Made by a program: the position numbers and the translations under genes. A DNA stretch of 64,000 nucleotides from Collinsella sp. MSK.8.10 (GTDB lineage Bacteria > Actinomycetota > Coriobacteriia > Coriobacteriales > Coriobacteriaceae): assembly GCF_019041915.1 (NCBI RefSeq), contig NZ_JAHPYF010000002.1, forward strand, positions 1 to 64,000, written 5' to 3'. The notes under the pieces were generated by a model, which saw only the letters and a list, made by a program, of their open reading frames with translations, was not told where the DNA came from and searched no databases. This document shows, in pieces, positions 1 through 8,262 of the stretch (the first letter of the stretch is position 1; every line of letters begins with the position of its first letter).

Positions 1-389
1 ACGTCGAACGCCTCGGAGCCGCGGCGGCCCTCCGACATGCCGTAGTTGATGAAGTGCCGCAGGACGGCTGAGTCGTCGACCACAGTCACGCCGCCGTAGG
101 TCGACTTAGTGAAGGCCTTCTCGACGTCGCGGTTGCGGGAGAGGTAGAACTCGGGGTCGTAGACGGGAGCGTAGTCCACGCCGCCTGCCTTGGTTGCGGC
201 GCCCTTGAGCTTCGAGCAGCCGGTGGCGTGGCGCCCCTCCTTCTTGCCGTACATAAGGTAGTGCGAGTAGTAGCTGGCGAGGTCGGTGCCAAAGGCGGCG
301 CGGAGATCGGGGTACTCATTGTAGTAGCTCTGCACGTCGAACGCCTCGGAGCCGCGGCGGCCCTCCGACATGCCGTAGTTGATGAAGTG
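1..389 (-). repeat. In-frame tandem wall-binding repeats with a 56-bp identical block
   Basis: Bases 1-56 and 334-389 are identical. Their offset of 333 bp is exactly 111 codons, so both encode the same HFINYGMSEGRRGSEAFDV-type segment in frame. A more diverged unit (HYLMYGKKEGRHATG) lies between them. This points to recent duplication or gene conversion of repeat units in the amidase tail. Confidence 0.85.
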
Positions 390-1838
390 ATCCAGGGCCT
401 TATCTTTGCTTCCGTTTGCCCATTCGTTAACATCTGGATACTTATTGAGATAGTAGTCGGCATCGAAAACAGACGAATAATCAAGCCAAGAGGATTTGGG
501 GAACTGCGCGATGATGGCATCCGCATCAGCTTCTCCAAGACGTTTGCACCCGGCATCACTAAAGTACTTGTTCGCATCGCCCCAATTGGAGATAAATCCG
601 TGTTCAATCAAAATACCGGGGATTCCAGCTTCACGAGCACAACGAATAACGGCGAATTCGTCGCCTACCTGCATCTGAAAGACACCACGGTTTGTAAGTC
701 CGAGAGCAACAAGATTGTTCTGAACCTTCTGGGCCAGTTCGTACGAAACCTGGGTATAGTCAGCCCCGTTCACGGTAGGCGAATATACCTCGGCACCATG
801 AGCTGCGGACGAACCCGAATTGATATGGAAACTGATATAGGCCTGAGCGCCCTGTTTGACGCAACGCTGAACGCGGTAAAGGAAGTCGTTGTTTCCGTAA
901 CTGCCCGACTGCTCACGAGCGAGAATTACCTTAAATCCGTAATTCTCAAGCTTGGTCTTACACGCGCTAACAATCTTCCAAGTTAAGTCGGCTTCGCTCT
1001 TCCCATTGCCCTGAGCGCCAGAATCGGATCCACCGTGACCGGCATCAAGTGCAATCACACGAACGTTTTTACGAGCTGAACGGGAATCGATGCTATAAGC
1101 CGCAATGCCGTCATCATCTTCAGAACCGGAAAGCGCCTCTTCAATAGAGAAAGCCTCGACAGGATTGCCGTTCTCATCGGCATAGTAGACCGACATATCA
1201 TCGGAATTGTCAACGCGATCAGATGAAGAAGACGAACTGACTACGTCAAAGCTGTAATCCTCAGACGAGAGGTCCACTGAATAGACTGCGTTCGAATCCT
1301 TCACCTGATACGTAATACCGGTTAAAAAATACCGCGCTACCAACAAATCTTGTCCGAATGTAAAGCCCGCAGCATTCCCAGAGAAAGCCGAAGCTTCAAC
1401 GGAGCGCTCTTCGCCAAAATTGCTGACGAATGATAGGGACGCAGAGGTCAAAACATCAGAATCAGATGCAGTTGCGAACGCCGCCTCTTGCATAGCACCC
1501 AAAGAAAGAGAGGGCTGCGCAATGTACAAGTATTGGAAAGAGGCATCGACAGAAGAGGAATCGGGAGATTGGGCCGGCTGAGCGGCCGATTCGACTTCCG
1601 AATTACAAGAGTCGGCTTCGGCGGTCTCCTCAGTATCCTCACAAGAGTCGGATTCGGCGGTCTTCTCAGTATCCTCGGAAACGAAATCCGAAAGTGAAGA
1701 GGAGCTAGAGGTCTCGGCTTCATTATTTGAGAGCGAGGAAAACTCAAGTGCATAGGCCGACGAAACGGGAGCAAGGAAGGAAGAGGAAACCAGAACAGCG
1801 GTAACCAAATTAGCAACTGTGCAACGAACCTTTTTCAT
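1..1838 (-). CDS. Secreted N-acetylmuramoyl-L-alanine amidase with C-terminal repeats (3' end outside window)
   Basis: A reading frame enters from the left edge and starts at ATG 1838 behind a GGGAG ribosome site; 612 codons are visible. The N-terminus is a signal peptide (MKKVRCT, hydrophobic core, SSAYA cleavage region), followed by an acidic Ser/Glu-rich stretch. Residues about 258-430 form an Amidase_3 domain: DAGHGG (zinc His), a Glu in GKSEADLTW, SFHINSG (second His) and IEHGF (catalytic Glu). It should cut the amide bond between muramic acid and the stem peptide in peptidoglycan. From about residue 440 come repeats of the type YYLNKYPDV...HFINYGMSEGRRGS, probably for wall attachment. 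The repeat class and binding target are inference; the catalytic motifs are seen directly. Confidence 0.9.
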   Translation of the reverse strand, partial: MKKVRCTVANLVTAVLVSSSFLAPVSSAYALEFSSLSNNEAETSSSSSLSDFVSEDTEKTAESDSCEDTEETAEADSCNSEVESAAQPAQSPDSSSVDASFQYLYIAQPSLSLGAMQEAAFATASDSDVLTSASLSFVSNFGEERSVEASAFSGNAAGFTFGQDLLVARYFLTGITYQVKDSNAVYSVDLSSEDYSFDVVSSSSSSDRVDNSDDMSVYYADENGNPVEAFSIEEALSGSEDDDGIAAYSIDSRSARKNVRVIALDAGHGGSDSGAQGNGKSEADLTWKIVSACKTKLENYGFKVILAREQSGSYGNNDFLYRVQRCVKQGAQAYISFHINSGSSAAHGAEVYSPTVNGADYTQVSYELAQKVQNNLVALGLTNRGVFQMQVGDEFAVIRCAREAGIPGILIEHGFISNWGDANKYFSDAGCKRLGEADADAIIAQFPKSSWLDYSSVFDADYYLNKYPDVNEWANGSKDKALDHFINYGMSEGRRGSEAFDVQSYYNEYPDLRAAFGTDLASYYSHYLMYGKKEGRHATGCSKLKGAATKAGGVDYAPVYDPEFYLSRNRDVEKAFTKSTYGGVTVVDDSAVLRHFINYGMSEGRRGSEAFD

Positions 1839-2045
1839 ATATGCACTCCCAATAAATTACGTAAATCTAAATAGTAGACTTTAACCAAAACAAAATAGAG
1901 CTCAAGCAATTCTAACTGAATTACTTGACCTACTGTTAACCCAATTTCGCCCTTACACCATTATCGGAACCGAGCTGAGGAAGGCAGCGTAGGAGAAACG
2001 CGATTACGAATTTGTGCACAGCTTGGGACTTGGCCCAACAATGGC
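1839..2045. other. AT-rich intergenic region upstream of the amidase gene
   Basis: This 207-bp AT-rich stretch separates two minus-strand genes and should carry the amidase promoter. A weak candidate, reading leftwards, is TTGTTT followed 17 bp later by TTAGAT near 1865-1895; the -10 match is poor. No RNA gene or strong terminator was seen. Confidence 0.4.
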
Positions 2046-3161
2046 CTACCTTGGCAAAGAGACCCCTGCAATCTTGTCCCACAAAACATCAAACACCCTA
2101 CCCGGATGCTTGAACAGCGCCCGATACAGAACCTGTCGAATCGCCTCGACGCAGGACGCGACAACATACACGCCGGTCACTACAAGCATTACGGACAGCA
2201 GCCCCCACGCTGGGTGGCAGTGGGAGAACACAAGCAAGTTCTTCCACAGCAGCTCCTGCATGTACGCGCTGTCCGTGGCAAGGTACACGCCAAACGACAA
2301 CGTGGCCAAGTAATTGACAGCAGGCCAATGCGCAGGTTGAGCATTAAAGACAAACAAGCACACCGGAAGTGCGATCGCAAGCGACAAAAGGCTTCCAGGA
2401 TTAGTCACCACCGATCCGTACACGCTGGAAGCGAAAGCGCTCAAAAGGAGCACGTCCTTTTGAGCCACAAAGTAGCAAACGTACACAGCAACGTACGAAA
2501 GAACGGGCAGCACCAAAACCCTCGGACCCGCCCCACCGCAATAATGCCACTTAAACCAACATGTCACGCACGCGATCACGACCGTCTGACCCGTCAGGGA
2601 GGAAACAAAGCCACCAATTGTCGAATACGGCACAACGGGCAAGACCCCATATAGCACGACCAGTAGCATACAGAGCTCGCCCAGCCGCCGGCTCGTCAAC
2701 GCACGCAACCCGTCGAACAGATAGGGTGCCACAAGAATCAGCAGAATATACACCGTAGGAAACCACCACAGCGAGGCGAGCGGAGCAAAGACGGCAGCCA
2801 TCAGCTCTCCAGCTTGCAGCCCATCCCCCGCATTAAACACGCCAAAGTACAGGACGAGCGGCACACTGTAAAAGAGCATCTGCCCCAGCAGGGTCCAAGC
2901 CCTTCGCAGCTGACCCTTAAGTGTCAGTTGCGCGTCGGCCAGATACCACACCGTAATGATAAAAAACACGGCAACGGCAATACGCCCCGAAGGGTACAAC
3001 ACGCCGTGCAGTACCATGCGTGCAACGGTCCCGGGGAAAACGGAAATAGGCTCAGCATTATGAATCACGAAATGATGAGCCACTATGAACCACATCGAGA
3101 TGATGCGCAGAAGCTCAACCTTTGAATTGCGCCCTTTTGAACGTCCCAAACTCTCCCCCAT
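2046..3161 (-). CDS. Membrane acyltransferase, family 3 (OafA/YrhL-like)
   Basis: The 371-residue protein has the N-terminal acyltransferase-3 signature: VELLRIISMWFIVAHHFVIH with the paired histidines of the active site, then about ten hydrophobic segments (VAVFFIITVWYLA, WWFPTVYILLILVAPYLF, VVIACVTCWF and others). Members move acetyl or other acyl groups onto surface polysaccharides, peptidoglycan or lipids at the cytoplasmic membrane. The acceptor here is unknown; modification of cell-surface glycan is inferred from the polysaccharide genes nearby. The start is ATG 3161; a TTG one codon upstream is also possible, and no strong ribosome site decides between them. Confidence 0.8.
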   Translation of the reverse strand: MGESLGRSKGRNSKVELLRIISMWFIVAHHFVIHNAEPISVFPGTVARMVLHGVLYPSGRIAVAVFFIITVWYLADAQLTLKGQLRRAWTLLGQMLFYSVPLVLYFGVFNAGDGLQAGELMAAVFAPLASLWWFPTVYILLILVAPYLFDGLRALTSRRLGELCMLLVVLYGVLPVVPYSTIGGFVSSLTGQTVVIACVTCWFKWHYCGGAGPRVLVLPVLSYVAVYVCYFVAQKDVLLLSAFASSVYGSVVTNPGSLLSLAIALPVCLFVFNAQPAHWPAVNYLATLSFGVYLATDSAYMQELLWKNLLVFSHCHPAWGLLSVMLVVTGVYVVASCVEAIRQVLYRALFKHPGRVFDVLWDKIAGVSLPR

Positions 3162-3223
3162 CAACCGTGCAACTTTTATGAGTCGCTAACGTATCCCGCA
3201 TACCAACAATTTAGCCAATTACA

Positions 3224-3418
3224 CCTGGAGGGCAAGTTGTGTCACGAAAAGTGGTGTAAGCCCCTCCAGGGCCGTTGTCGGCCGATATCCTACGCGACCT
3301 TACCGAGCTTGTCCATGAAGGCGGCCTTCAGCGCGGCAACGGTGGCGCCCCCGACGCGCTTGTGGCGGCACCACTCCGCGACGTTGCGCTCCAGGTGGAC
3401 TGCTTCTGTCAAGGGCTA
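3224..3418 (-). pseudogene. 3' fragment of an unidentified gene, possibly an insertion-sequence remnant
   Basis: On the minus strand a frame ends at TAG 3290-3292 and reads upstream as VHLERNVAEWCRHKRVGG, then ATVAALKAAFMDKLGKVA. Only about 110 bp of coding sequence survive before it meets the IS3-like end near 3421. Downstream, a perfect 9-bp inverted repeat (3224-3232 with 3262-3270) encloses GTGTCACGAAAAGTGGTGTAA, which resembles insertion-sequence ends. The family was not recognised. A fragment of a transposase is the best guess. Confidence 0.35.
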
Positions 3419-3420
3419 AA

Positions 3421-4095
3421 CTGAACACCGGGGACTGCAGTGGAAACCCCGGACTGTGTTCCTACGCTACAGGACCTAGGCTTCTTCGGAACTGCATCGG
3501 GCTCATATAGCCCAGGTCGCTCTTGCGGCGCTTGTCGCGGTACCAGAACAGATAGGCGTCCGGCATCTCCATGAACTCCCCCATGCCAGCATCGTCCCAG
3601 CCCCTTCCGTGGAAGGACTCCACCTTCAGCCTGCCGAAGAAGCCCTCCGCCCTTGAATTGTCGGGTGAGCACCCCTTCCTCGTCATCGAGCGCACGATGC
3701 CGTGCCCATCGCAGATGGCGATCCAACCGGGCCACCGGTAATGGCTGCCGCGGTCGGAGTGCACCCAGTGGTGCTCACCATACGCAAGCTGCGAGCAGGC
3801 CCGCAGGAGCGATGAGTTGGCAAGCACCGCGTTCGGGGGCGTGCCGATGGACCAGCCGACGGGCATTCCGTTGAAGCAATTGATCGCCGGCGAGAGGTGC
3901 ACTTGCCGGCGGGGATGCGGAATTCCGTGATGCCTGTGACCCACAGCCCGTTTGGCTGGCCGCGAAGCGGTGTCTGCCCCTCTCGTCCAGGCAGGTGTTC
4001 CCAGGCGCCACGTAGACCTCGCCCACGTACGGGCTGTACCTGCGCCTCCTCCGCGGCGCGCAGGCGACCAGCCCCTTTGAATTGCCCATGGAAGG
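3421..4095 (-). pseudogene. Broken IS3-family transposase (OrfB, DDE integrase core)
   Basis: Pieces of an IS3 OrfB are spread over three minus-strand frames. One frame reads RRRRYSPYVGEV, another PNGLWVTGITEFRIPAGK, a third VHLSPAINCFNGMPVGWSIG through HSDRGSHYRWPGW and NSRAEGFFGRLKVE to the C-terminus. At least two frameshifts are therefore present. The first catalytic Asp of the usual VTDITEF motif is Gly, while the second Asp (HSDRG) and the Glu (RAEGFF) remain. The 5' half, including OrfA, is missing beyond about 4095. Position 3421 begins TGAACACCGGGG, which looks like an IS3-type terminal sequence. The element is dead. Confidence 0.8.
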
Positions 4096-4104
4096 AGAAG
4101 ACCT

Positions 4105-4332
4105 ATGGGCATCAACTGGAGGGTCCGCACGAAGCCGCTGGCGTTCTGGCTGGGCATCGCGGGCGCGGCGGCGACACCGGTGCTCGCGTACCTGGGACTC
4201 GGCTACGAGGCCATTCCACGCGCATGGGCGGCCCGCGGCGCGACCGACCCAGCTCGGCACCCGGAGCGAACGCAAGTTCGGCGCGGGCGGCCCCCGACGG
4301 GCGAGCACGTGGCAGTGGTTGCTCCGCTGTAA
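4105..4332 (+). pseudogene. Truncated phage holin (phi LC3-like) remnant
   Basis: Behind a good ribosome site (GGAAGGAG, 7 bp from ATG 4105) the frame begins MGINWRVRTKPLAFWLGIAG, which matches the start of small LC3-type holins: INWKVR followed by a hydrophobic segment. After about residue 35 the sequence turns Arg/Pro-rich (RAWAARGATDPARHPER) and no longer looks like a holin, so the second half is lost or frameshifted. It abuts the IS3 remnant. Holins form the membrane lesion that lets phage endolysin reach the wall; this copy should be inactive. Confidence 0.5.
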
Positions 4333-4449
4333 TGGGCATAATAATGAACGGTTGGCCTGCGTCCCGTGGCGGTTGCTGCAAAGGCTCCGCTTGGGAACAG
4401 ATGCAATATTGCGTCCGCACCTTCTGTTAGAATTGTTCACTAGTGTTTT
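4333..4449. other. Short spacer between holin and methylase remnants
   Basis: The spacer is partly AT-rich (TTAGAATTGTTCACTAGTGTTTTATGC at its right end is promoter-like in composition) and has no open frame of note. It may hold the promoter that drives the remnant and SIR2 reading frames downstream, but no clear -35/-10 pair was found. Confidence 0.3.
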
Positions 4450-4740
4450 ATGCTGCGGTTTTCTGATCCGCCGGCATGGGCTAAGGGGTGTTTTTTGGCT
4501 GTACAGGGTAAATCAAAGGAGCGCGTTCAGGACGTTGGCGAGGTCTTCACCAACGAGTGCGAGGTGAACGCCATGCTTGACATGGTGAAATCCGAGACGG
4601 AGCGCATCGACTCCCGGTTCCTGGAGCCGCCGTACGACAACGGCAACTTCCTCGCTGAGGTGCTGCGACGCAAGCTTTCCGTGGTGGCCTCGCGCTACCG
4701 CAAGAGCGCGACCGACTGCATACACGGTGCCGTCGCGGCG
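4450..4740 (+). pseudogene. N-terminal fragment of an N-6 adenine DNA methyltransferase
   Basis: From about 4510 the frame reads KERVQDVGEVFTNECEVNAM, LDMV, then FLEPPYDNGNFLAEVLRRKL, VVASRYRKS. This is the start of an N-6 DNA methylase of the restriction-modification type, whose motif I is normally FLEPACGNGNFL. Here Ala, Cys and Gly of motif I are Pro, Tyr and Asp, so S-adenosylmethionine binding is probably lost. Homology stops near 4740, before the catalytic (D/N)PPY motif, and the frame then runs into unrelated sequence. It is a decayed piece of a modification gene lying directly before the SIR2-HerA pair. Confidence 0.6.
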
Positions 4741-4978
4741 AGAAAGGCTGGCGCAGAGAAGCCGAAAACCGCGGCCGACAGCGGCGCGGCCGGCGTCGAA
4801 CAAGGCCCAGTTGAACGCACTGGGAGCCGGGTGCAAGGTGCGCCACAAGGCATGGGGCGCCGGCACCGTGACGAGGATAGACGGCGGCTCGATCTACGTG
4901 AGCATCGGGGGCAAGGAGCGGATGTTTCAGTTCCCGGGCGCGTTCGAGCAGGAGTTCTTGAGTTTATTGGGAGCATGC
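4727..4978 (+). pseudogene. C-terminal fragment of an unknown protein, in frame with SIR2
   Basis: This stretch is in a different frame from the methylase remnant and reads LNALGAGCKVRHKAWGAGTV, TRIDGGSIYV, GGKERMFQFPGAFEQEFLS. The pattern KVRHKxWGxGTVxxI...FQFPxAFExxFL resembles a small beta-rich domain at the C-terminus of some helicases and hypothetical proteins. It runs without a stop into the SIR2 gene, so a 508-residue fusion starting at GTG 4727 is formally possible. That start has no ribosome site, whereas ATG 4979 has a good one, so it is treated as a leftover of a deleted gene. Confidence 0.4.
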
Positions 4979-6253
4979 ATGTCTGACAACGCAATAAACA
5001 TACCGGGCAACGTGTCCTCCGATATGCAGAAAGAATCCTCCAAACCCCTTTTTACCTTGCAGAGGGGTGCAACAAGGCGTGAGGTAAACGCGGTAGAAGC
5101 CAGACATTTTGTTCAAGGCATTCTTTCCAGGTCGATTAACCTAGCCACGCTTATCGGCTCTGGCGCATCTACTCCGGCCATTCCCCTGATGGGTGAAACC
5201 TTCAGGAACTTGCGAGCGGACCTCAAGCTCAACGATCCCGATCTATCTATCCTTCTGGAAAGTCGGATAACTAAAATTGCCTGTCGAGATAACGAAGACC
5301 CTGCGAAGTACTCGAACATAGAGAACCTCCTCTCGTGGCTGAGTCAGCGCATCGAGGGCTCTCTAGATAGCGCCGATGACGACAAGAGGGTTTCCGATGC
5401 AGTTCGCAAGGCCTTTCTCGAGTCCGTCGACATCAAATACAGCGCGGAGCACTCCGACGTCCTTGATAGCTATCGTAAGTTTGTTCAGGGACTTGGCGTA
5501 TCGCGACAGATCCTTGCGCGCGGTGGTCAAGCTGCCTTCGACGTCGTTAATCTCTTCACAACAAACTACGACCTATTTCATGAGATGGCCCTTGAATCGA
5601 GCGGCTACGCCTATGTGGACGGGTTCTCGAACGGGCTGATACCCACATTCAACCCGCGGGAATACCATCGCAGGCCGATTGACCTCGACGAGAGATTCAG
5701 GGATCACTACGAACCGGTGAACCCCTTCTTTCGCCTTTACAAGATGCACGGGTCCATCAACTGGAGGATTTATGACGGAAACGTCGTAAGGGTCCCCAGG
5801 TTTCCCGACATCACCGACGAGTACCAAGGCGACAGACAACTTATCGCCCCGATGACTTCCAAATACGCCTTGACCCAGGGCTCCCCCTATAGCGATATGT
5901 TCCGCGAGTTCGTAAATGCCCTCGCCGTCCCCAACACAGTCCTTCTGACTTGTGGATTCAGCTTCGCGGACTCTCACATATCAAACCTTATCAGCCAGGC
6001 TCTTGCGAGGCCCGATTTCACGCTCCTCGCCTTTATCGGCAACCCGGCAGAAGCAGATGTCGGTTCCCCTACACGTGTGTTCTACGATAAGGCAGGTGGC
6101 GCGAACACCTATTTCGTATATCCAAGTGAAAGGGAACTGGACCGCAAGCGCCCGCTATACTTCTCGGAATTTGCTGACTTTATCGGGCCCGAGATCACCT
6201 TCGGAGACGATGTGGCATCTGGATCTTTGGGGCTTGGTGACAAGAATGACTAA
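4979..6253 (+). CDS. SIR2-domain protein of a SIR2-HerA defence pair
   Basis: ATG 4979 follows GGGAG by five bases and gives 424 residues. SIR2 features are clear: GSGAS at residues 60-64 (NAD-binding loop), FTTNYDL near 195, KMHGSINW near 255 (catalytic His region) and LLTCGFSFADSHI near 321. In SIR2-HerA systems the SIR2 protein cleaves NAD+ when phage infection is sensed, in a complex with the partner ATPase; this activity is known for the family and inferred here. The stop codon lies inside the first codons of the next gene (8-bp overlap), indicating translational coupling. The gene looks intact despite being surrounded by gene fragments. Confidence 0.85.
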   Translation: MSDNAINIPGNVSSDMQKESSKPLFTLQRGATRREVNAVEARHFVQGILSRSINLATLIGSGASTPAIPLMGETFRNLRADLKLNDPDLSILLESRITKIACRDNEDPAKYSNIENLLSWLSQRIEGSLDSADDDKRVSDAVRKAFLESVDIKYSAEHSDVLDSYRKFVQGLGVSRQILARGGQAAFDVVNLFTTNYDLFHEMALESSGYAYVDGFSNGLIPTFNPREYHRRPIDLDERFRDHYEPVNPFFRLYKMHGSINWRIYDGNVVRVPRFPDITDEYQGDRQLIAPMTSKYALTQGSPYSDMFREFVNALAVPNTVLLTCGFSFADSHISNLISQALARPDFTLLAFIGNPAEADVGSPTRVFYDKAGGANTYFVYPSERELDRKRPLYFSEFADFIGPEITFGDDVASGSLGLGDKND

Positions 6254-8078
6254 TGAGGTTCCCAATCCGGGTTGGCTCATCGGCACCATCTGCTATATGG
6301 ATCAGGAGAAGATAAGACTACGCGCATCACGTTCCGACTTTTCAGACCGGATGCTCGATGGCGAGCCAAGGCATCTAAACGGGCTCAATCAATATCTCTT
6401 TTCCTATCTCTCTATCTCGACAAAGATCATTTTTCGCGTGACTTCCGTAGAAGAGGCCGAGAGGCCGTATTCCGACCAGCCTTCGTCGAGGTTTAGCACG
6501 AGCTATATCTTCACCGCCGTCCCCATTGGAGAGATTGAAGGATCTTCCTACGTGCCCGGCGTAGTAGACCTCCCCATGGTCGGCTCCAATGTCTATGCCT
6601 GCGATGAATCAATCCTCAAGAGGGTCTTTTGCGTGCGGGAAGGAGTCGAGATTGGGTCCCTCGCTGGGTACGATTCAGTAAGACCCACTTTTGATATCGA
6701 TTCCCTGTTCTCTGGTCATCTCGCTATTCTCGGTAATACCGGCTCGGGAAAGTCCTCAACCGCGCGGCTCCTGCTTGATAGGGCGGCATCGCTCTTAGAT
6801 GCCGAGGACGCGCTCGATGCAGAGCCCCGATTCTTCGTCTTCGATCTGCACGGCGATTATGACTTTCTCACGCGCGGCGGTTACGGCTGCACGAGACGAA
6901 TCGGCGCTGATGAGTACCACCTCGCGCCCGGAGAGTTGTCGATGGATGACTGGTCAGCTATTCTCGACCCCTCGCGACGCATCCAGAAACCTCTGTTTGA
7001 GAGGGCCGTGAGATACTCCCACCTCAACGAGGAGGGCAAGAAGAAGCTATTTGCTGCCTTTGCATATACCGCAATTCGGGACACGAGCATCGATAGCCAC
7101 GCAGCGAGGAAGTTTCAGGTCTCAAAGTATTACCAGCCGATTGAGGGAGAACTTAACAAGATTCTCGAACGCGAGTCCGGACCCTTCTCTCGCCCTCAGA
7201 CCGCTCATAACCTGTTAGTGTCTTTCAACCTGGAATACGGAAACATATCGAAAGATGTCGTCGAAGGGCTTGAGTCCCTTTTGAAGGAGTTCATCGAGGA
7301 CGAATACATGTCCGATGGACTTCCCAATATCGAACGCATCTTATGTGAGTACGAAAAACCTAAAAGCGAGGTCTCAATCTCTGACGTCGTTGATGCGCTT
7401 GACTTCGTGTTCGACGAAGAAGAAGTGCGGGGCAACCGTCAGATAAGGTCGTATTCAGAGGGGCTGGTTACTCAGCTTAGAAACCTTAGGGAAAGGTATT
7501 CGCAAGACCTCTTCTCACTTGAGCGGGGCGAGTCAATTGCTGCCCTCTTAAACAAGGGGCATGGCATTCTTGTGCTAGACGTATCTCAGATAATCGACGA
7601 GTCAGGATTGAAGTTGTTTTCCCACTACGTTGCGCGCACCCTCTTTCAGGCTAGCCTAGATGCAGGAAGAGGCTCCTCGACACCCATCTATCTCATTTTT
7701 GACGAGGCGCATCGCTATATCAGGGATGCAGACCTGACAGACGACTCAGTGTTCAATCGAATTGCACGGGAGGGCCGTAAGTTTGGCATTTACCTTACCG
7801 CCATCAGCCAAATCCCCAGTGAGCTTTCCCGCGTCGTGCTCTCTCAGACGGGAACCTTCATAATCCACCGCATTCAGAACTCTTACGACCTCGATTACGT
7901 TCGCCGCAATATCCCTTCCATATCAAATGGCCAGGTCATGCGCCTTCCCGCATTCGCCCCGGGAACCGCGACCGCGCTGGGAAGCTCCATTACGGTGCCC
8001 CTTGAACTACAGATAGACGATGACTTTGCCGACGAGACGCCAACGATCCGGATGATGAAGAGCAATCGGATTCGATAA
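6246..8078 (+). CDS. HerA-like ATPase of a SIR2-HerA defence pair
   Basis: ATG 6246 overlaps the end of the SIR2 gene and gives 610 residues. An N-terminal beta-rich HAS-barrel-like part (about 1-140) is followed by Walker A GNTGSGKSST near residue 163, a DLHGDYD motif near 205, and Walker B IYLIFDEAHRYI near 480, then ISQIPSELS. This is the FtsK/HerA (DUF87) fold, which forms hexameric rings. With a SIR2 partner such ATPases assemble a large anti-phage complex that degrades NAD or acts on DNA. The partner, its size and the tight overlap all fit. A terminator follows within 30 bp, so the two genes form a closed unit. Confidence 0.87.
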   Translation: MTNEVPNPGWLIGTICYMDQEKIRLRASRSDFSDRMLDGEPRHLNGLNQYLFSYLSISTKIIFRVTSVEEAERPYSDQPSSRFSTSYIFTAVPIGEIEGSSYVPGVVDLPMVGSNVYACDESILKRVFCVREGVEIGSLAGYDSVRPTFDIDSLFSGHLAILGNTGSGKSSTARLLLDRAASLLDAEDALDAEPRFFVFDLHGDYDFLTRGGYGCTRRIGADEYHLAPGELSMDDWSAILDPSRRIQKPLFERAVRYSHLNEEGKKKLFAAFAYTAIRDTSIDSHAARKFQVSKYYQPIEGELNKILERESGPFSRPQTAHNLLVSFNLEYGNISKDVVEGLESLLKEFIEDEYMSDGLPNIERILCEYEKPKSEVSISDVVDALDFVFDEEEVRGNRQIRSYSEGLVTQLRNLRERYSQDLFSLERGESIAALLNKGHGILVLDVSQIIDESGLKLFSHYVARTLFQASLDAGRGSSTPIYLIFDEAHRYIRDADLTDDSVFNRIAREGRKFGIYLTAISQIPSELSRVVLSQTGTFIIHRIQNSYDLDYVRRNIPSISNGQVMRLPAFAPGTATALGSSITVPLELQIDDDFADETPTIRMMKSNRIR

Positions 8079-8102
8079 AGCTATTTGTGGCCGGCCCGGA
8101 GA

Positions 8103-8138
8103 ATGCCCGCAACGGAGACGTTGTGGGCATTTCCTTTT
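8103..8138 (+). terminator. Rho-independent terminator after the SIR2-HerA pair
   Basis: An 11-bp stem (8103-8113 with 8120-8130, one G-U pair) with a GGAGAC loop is followed by TTCCTTTT. It ends the SIR2-HerA transcript. Confidence 0.8.
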
Positions 8139-8262
8139 GCCCGCTCGGGGCATGGGAGTCATACGTGGGTGAGTAGGATGGTAAGCCGCAGGAGCAGGCG
8201 CCGCAGGTAGAGGCGGTGTCGAACTACTGCGAGCTTCTCAACCGGCGGGACGCGCGCTACGC
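8139..8262 (+). other. Short gene remnant between terminator and glycosyltransferase fragment
   Basis: A 29-codon open tail (8177-8266) reads DGKPQEQAPQ, then VEAVSNYCELLNRRDARYA before TAG. It lacks a proper start and looks like the 3' end of a deleted gene. The family is not recognisable. Confidence 0.3.

Noticed and set aside
3224..3418. IS256-family end and transposase C-terminus
   Set aside because: The terminal sequence is suggestive, but the peptide does not match known Mutator-type C-termini; left as unidentified fragment.
4105..4332. A functional prophage lysis module
   Set aside because: Only the first 35 residues resemble a holin; no endolysin or other phage gene is nearby.
4727..6253. 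SIR2 protein starting at GTG 4727 (508 residues)
   Set aside because: No ribosome site, and the extra part is a gene fragment. ATG 4979 has GGGAG at proper spacing. Kept only as an alternative.
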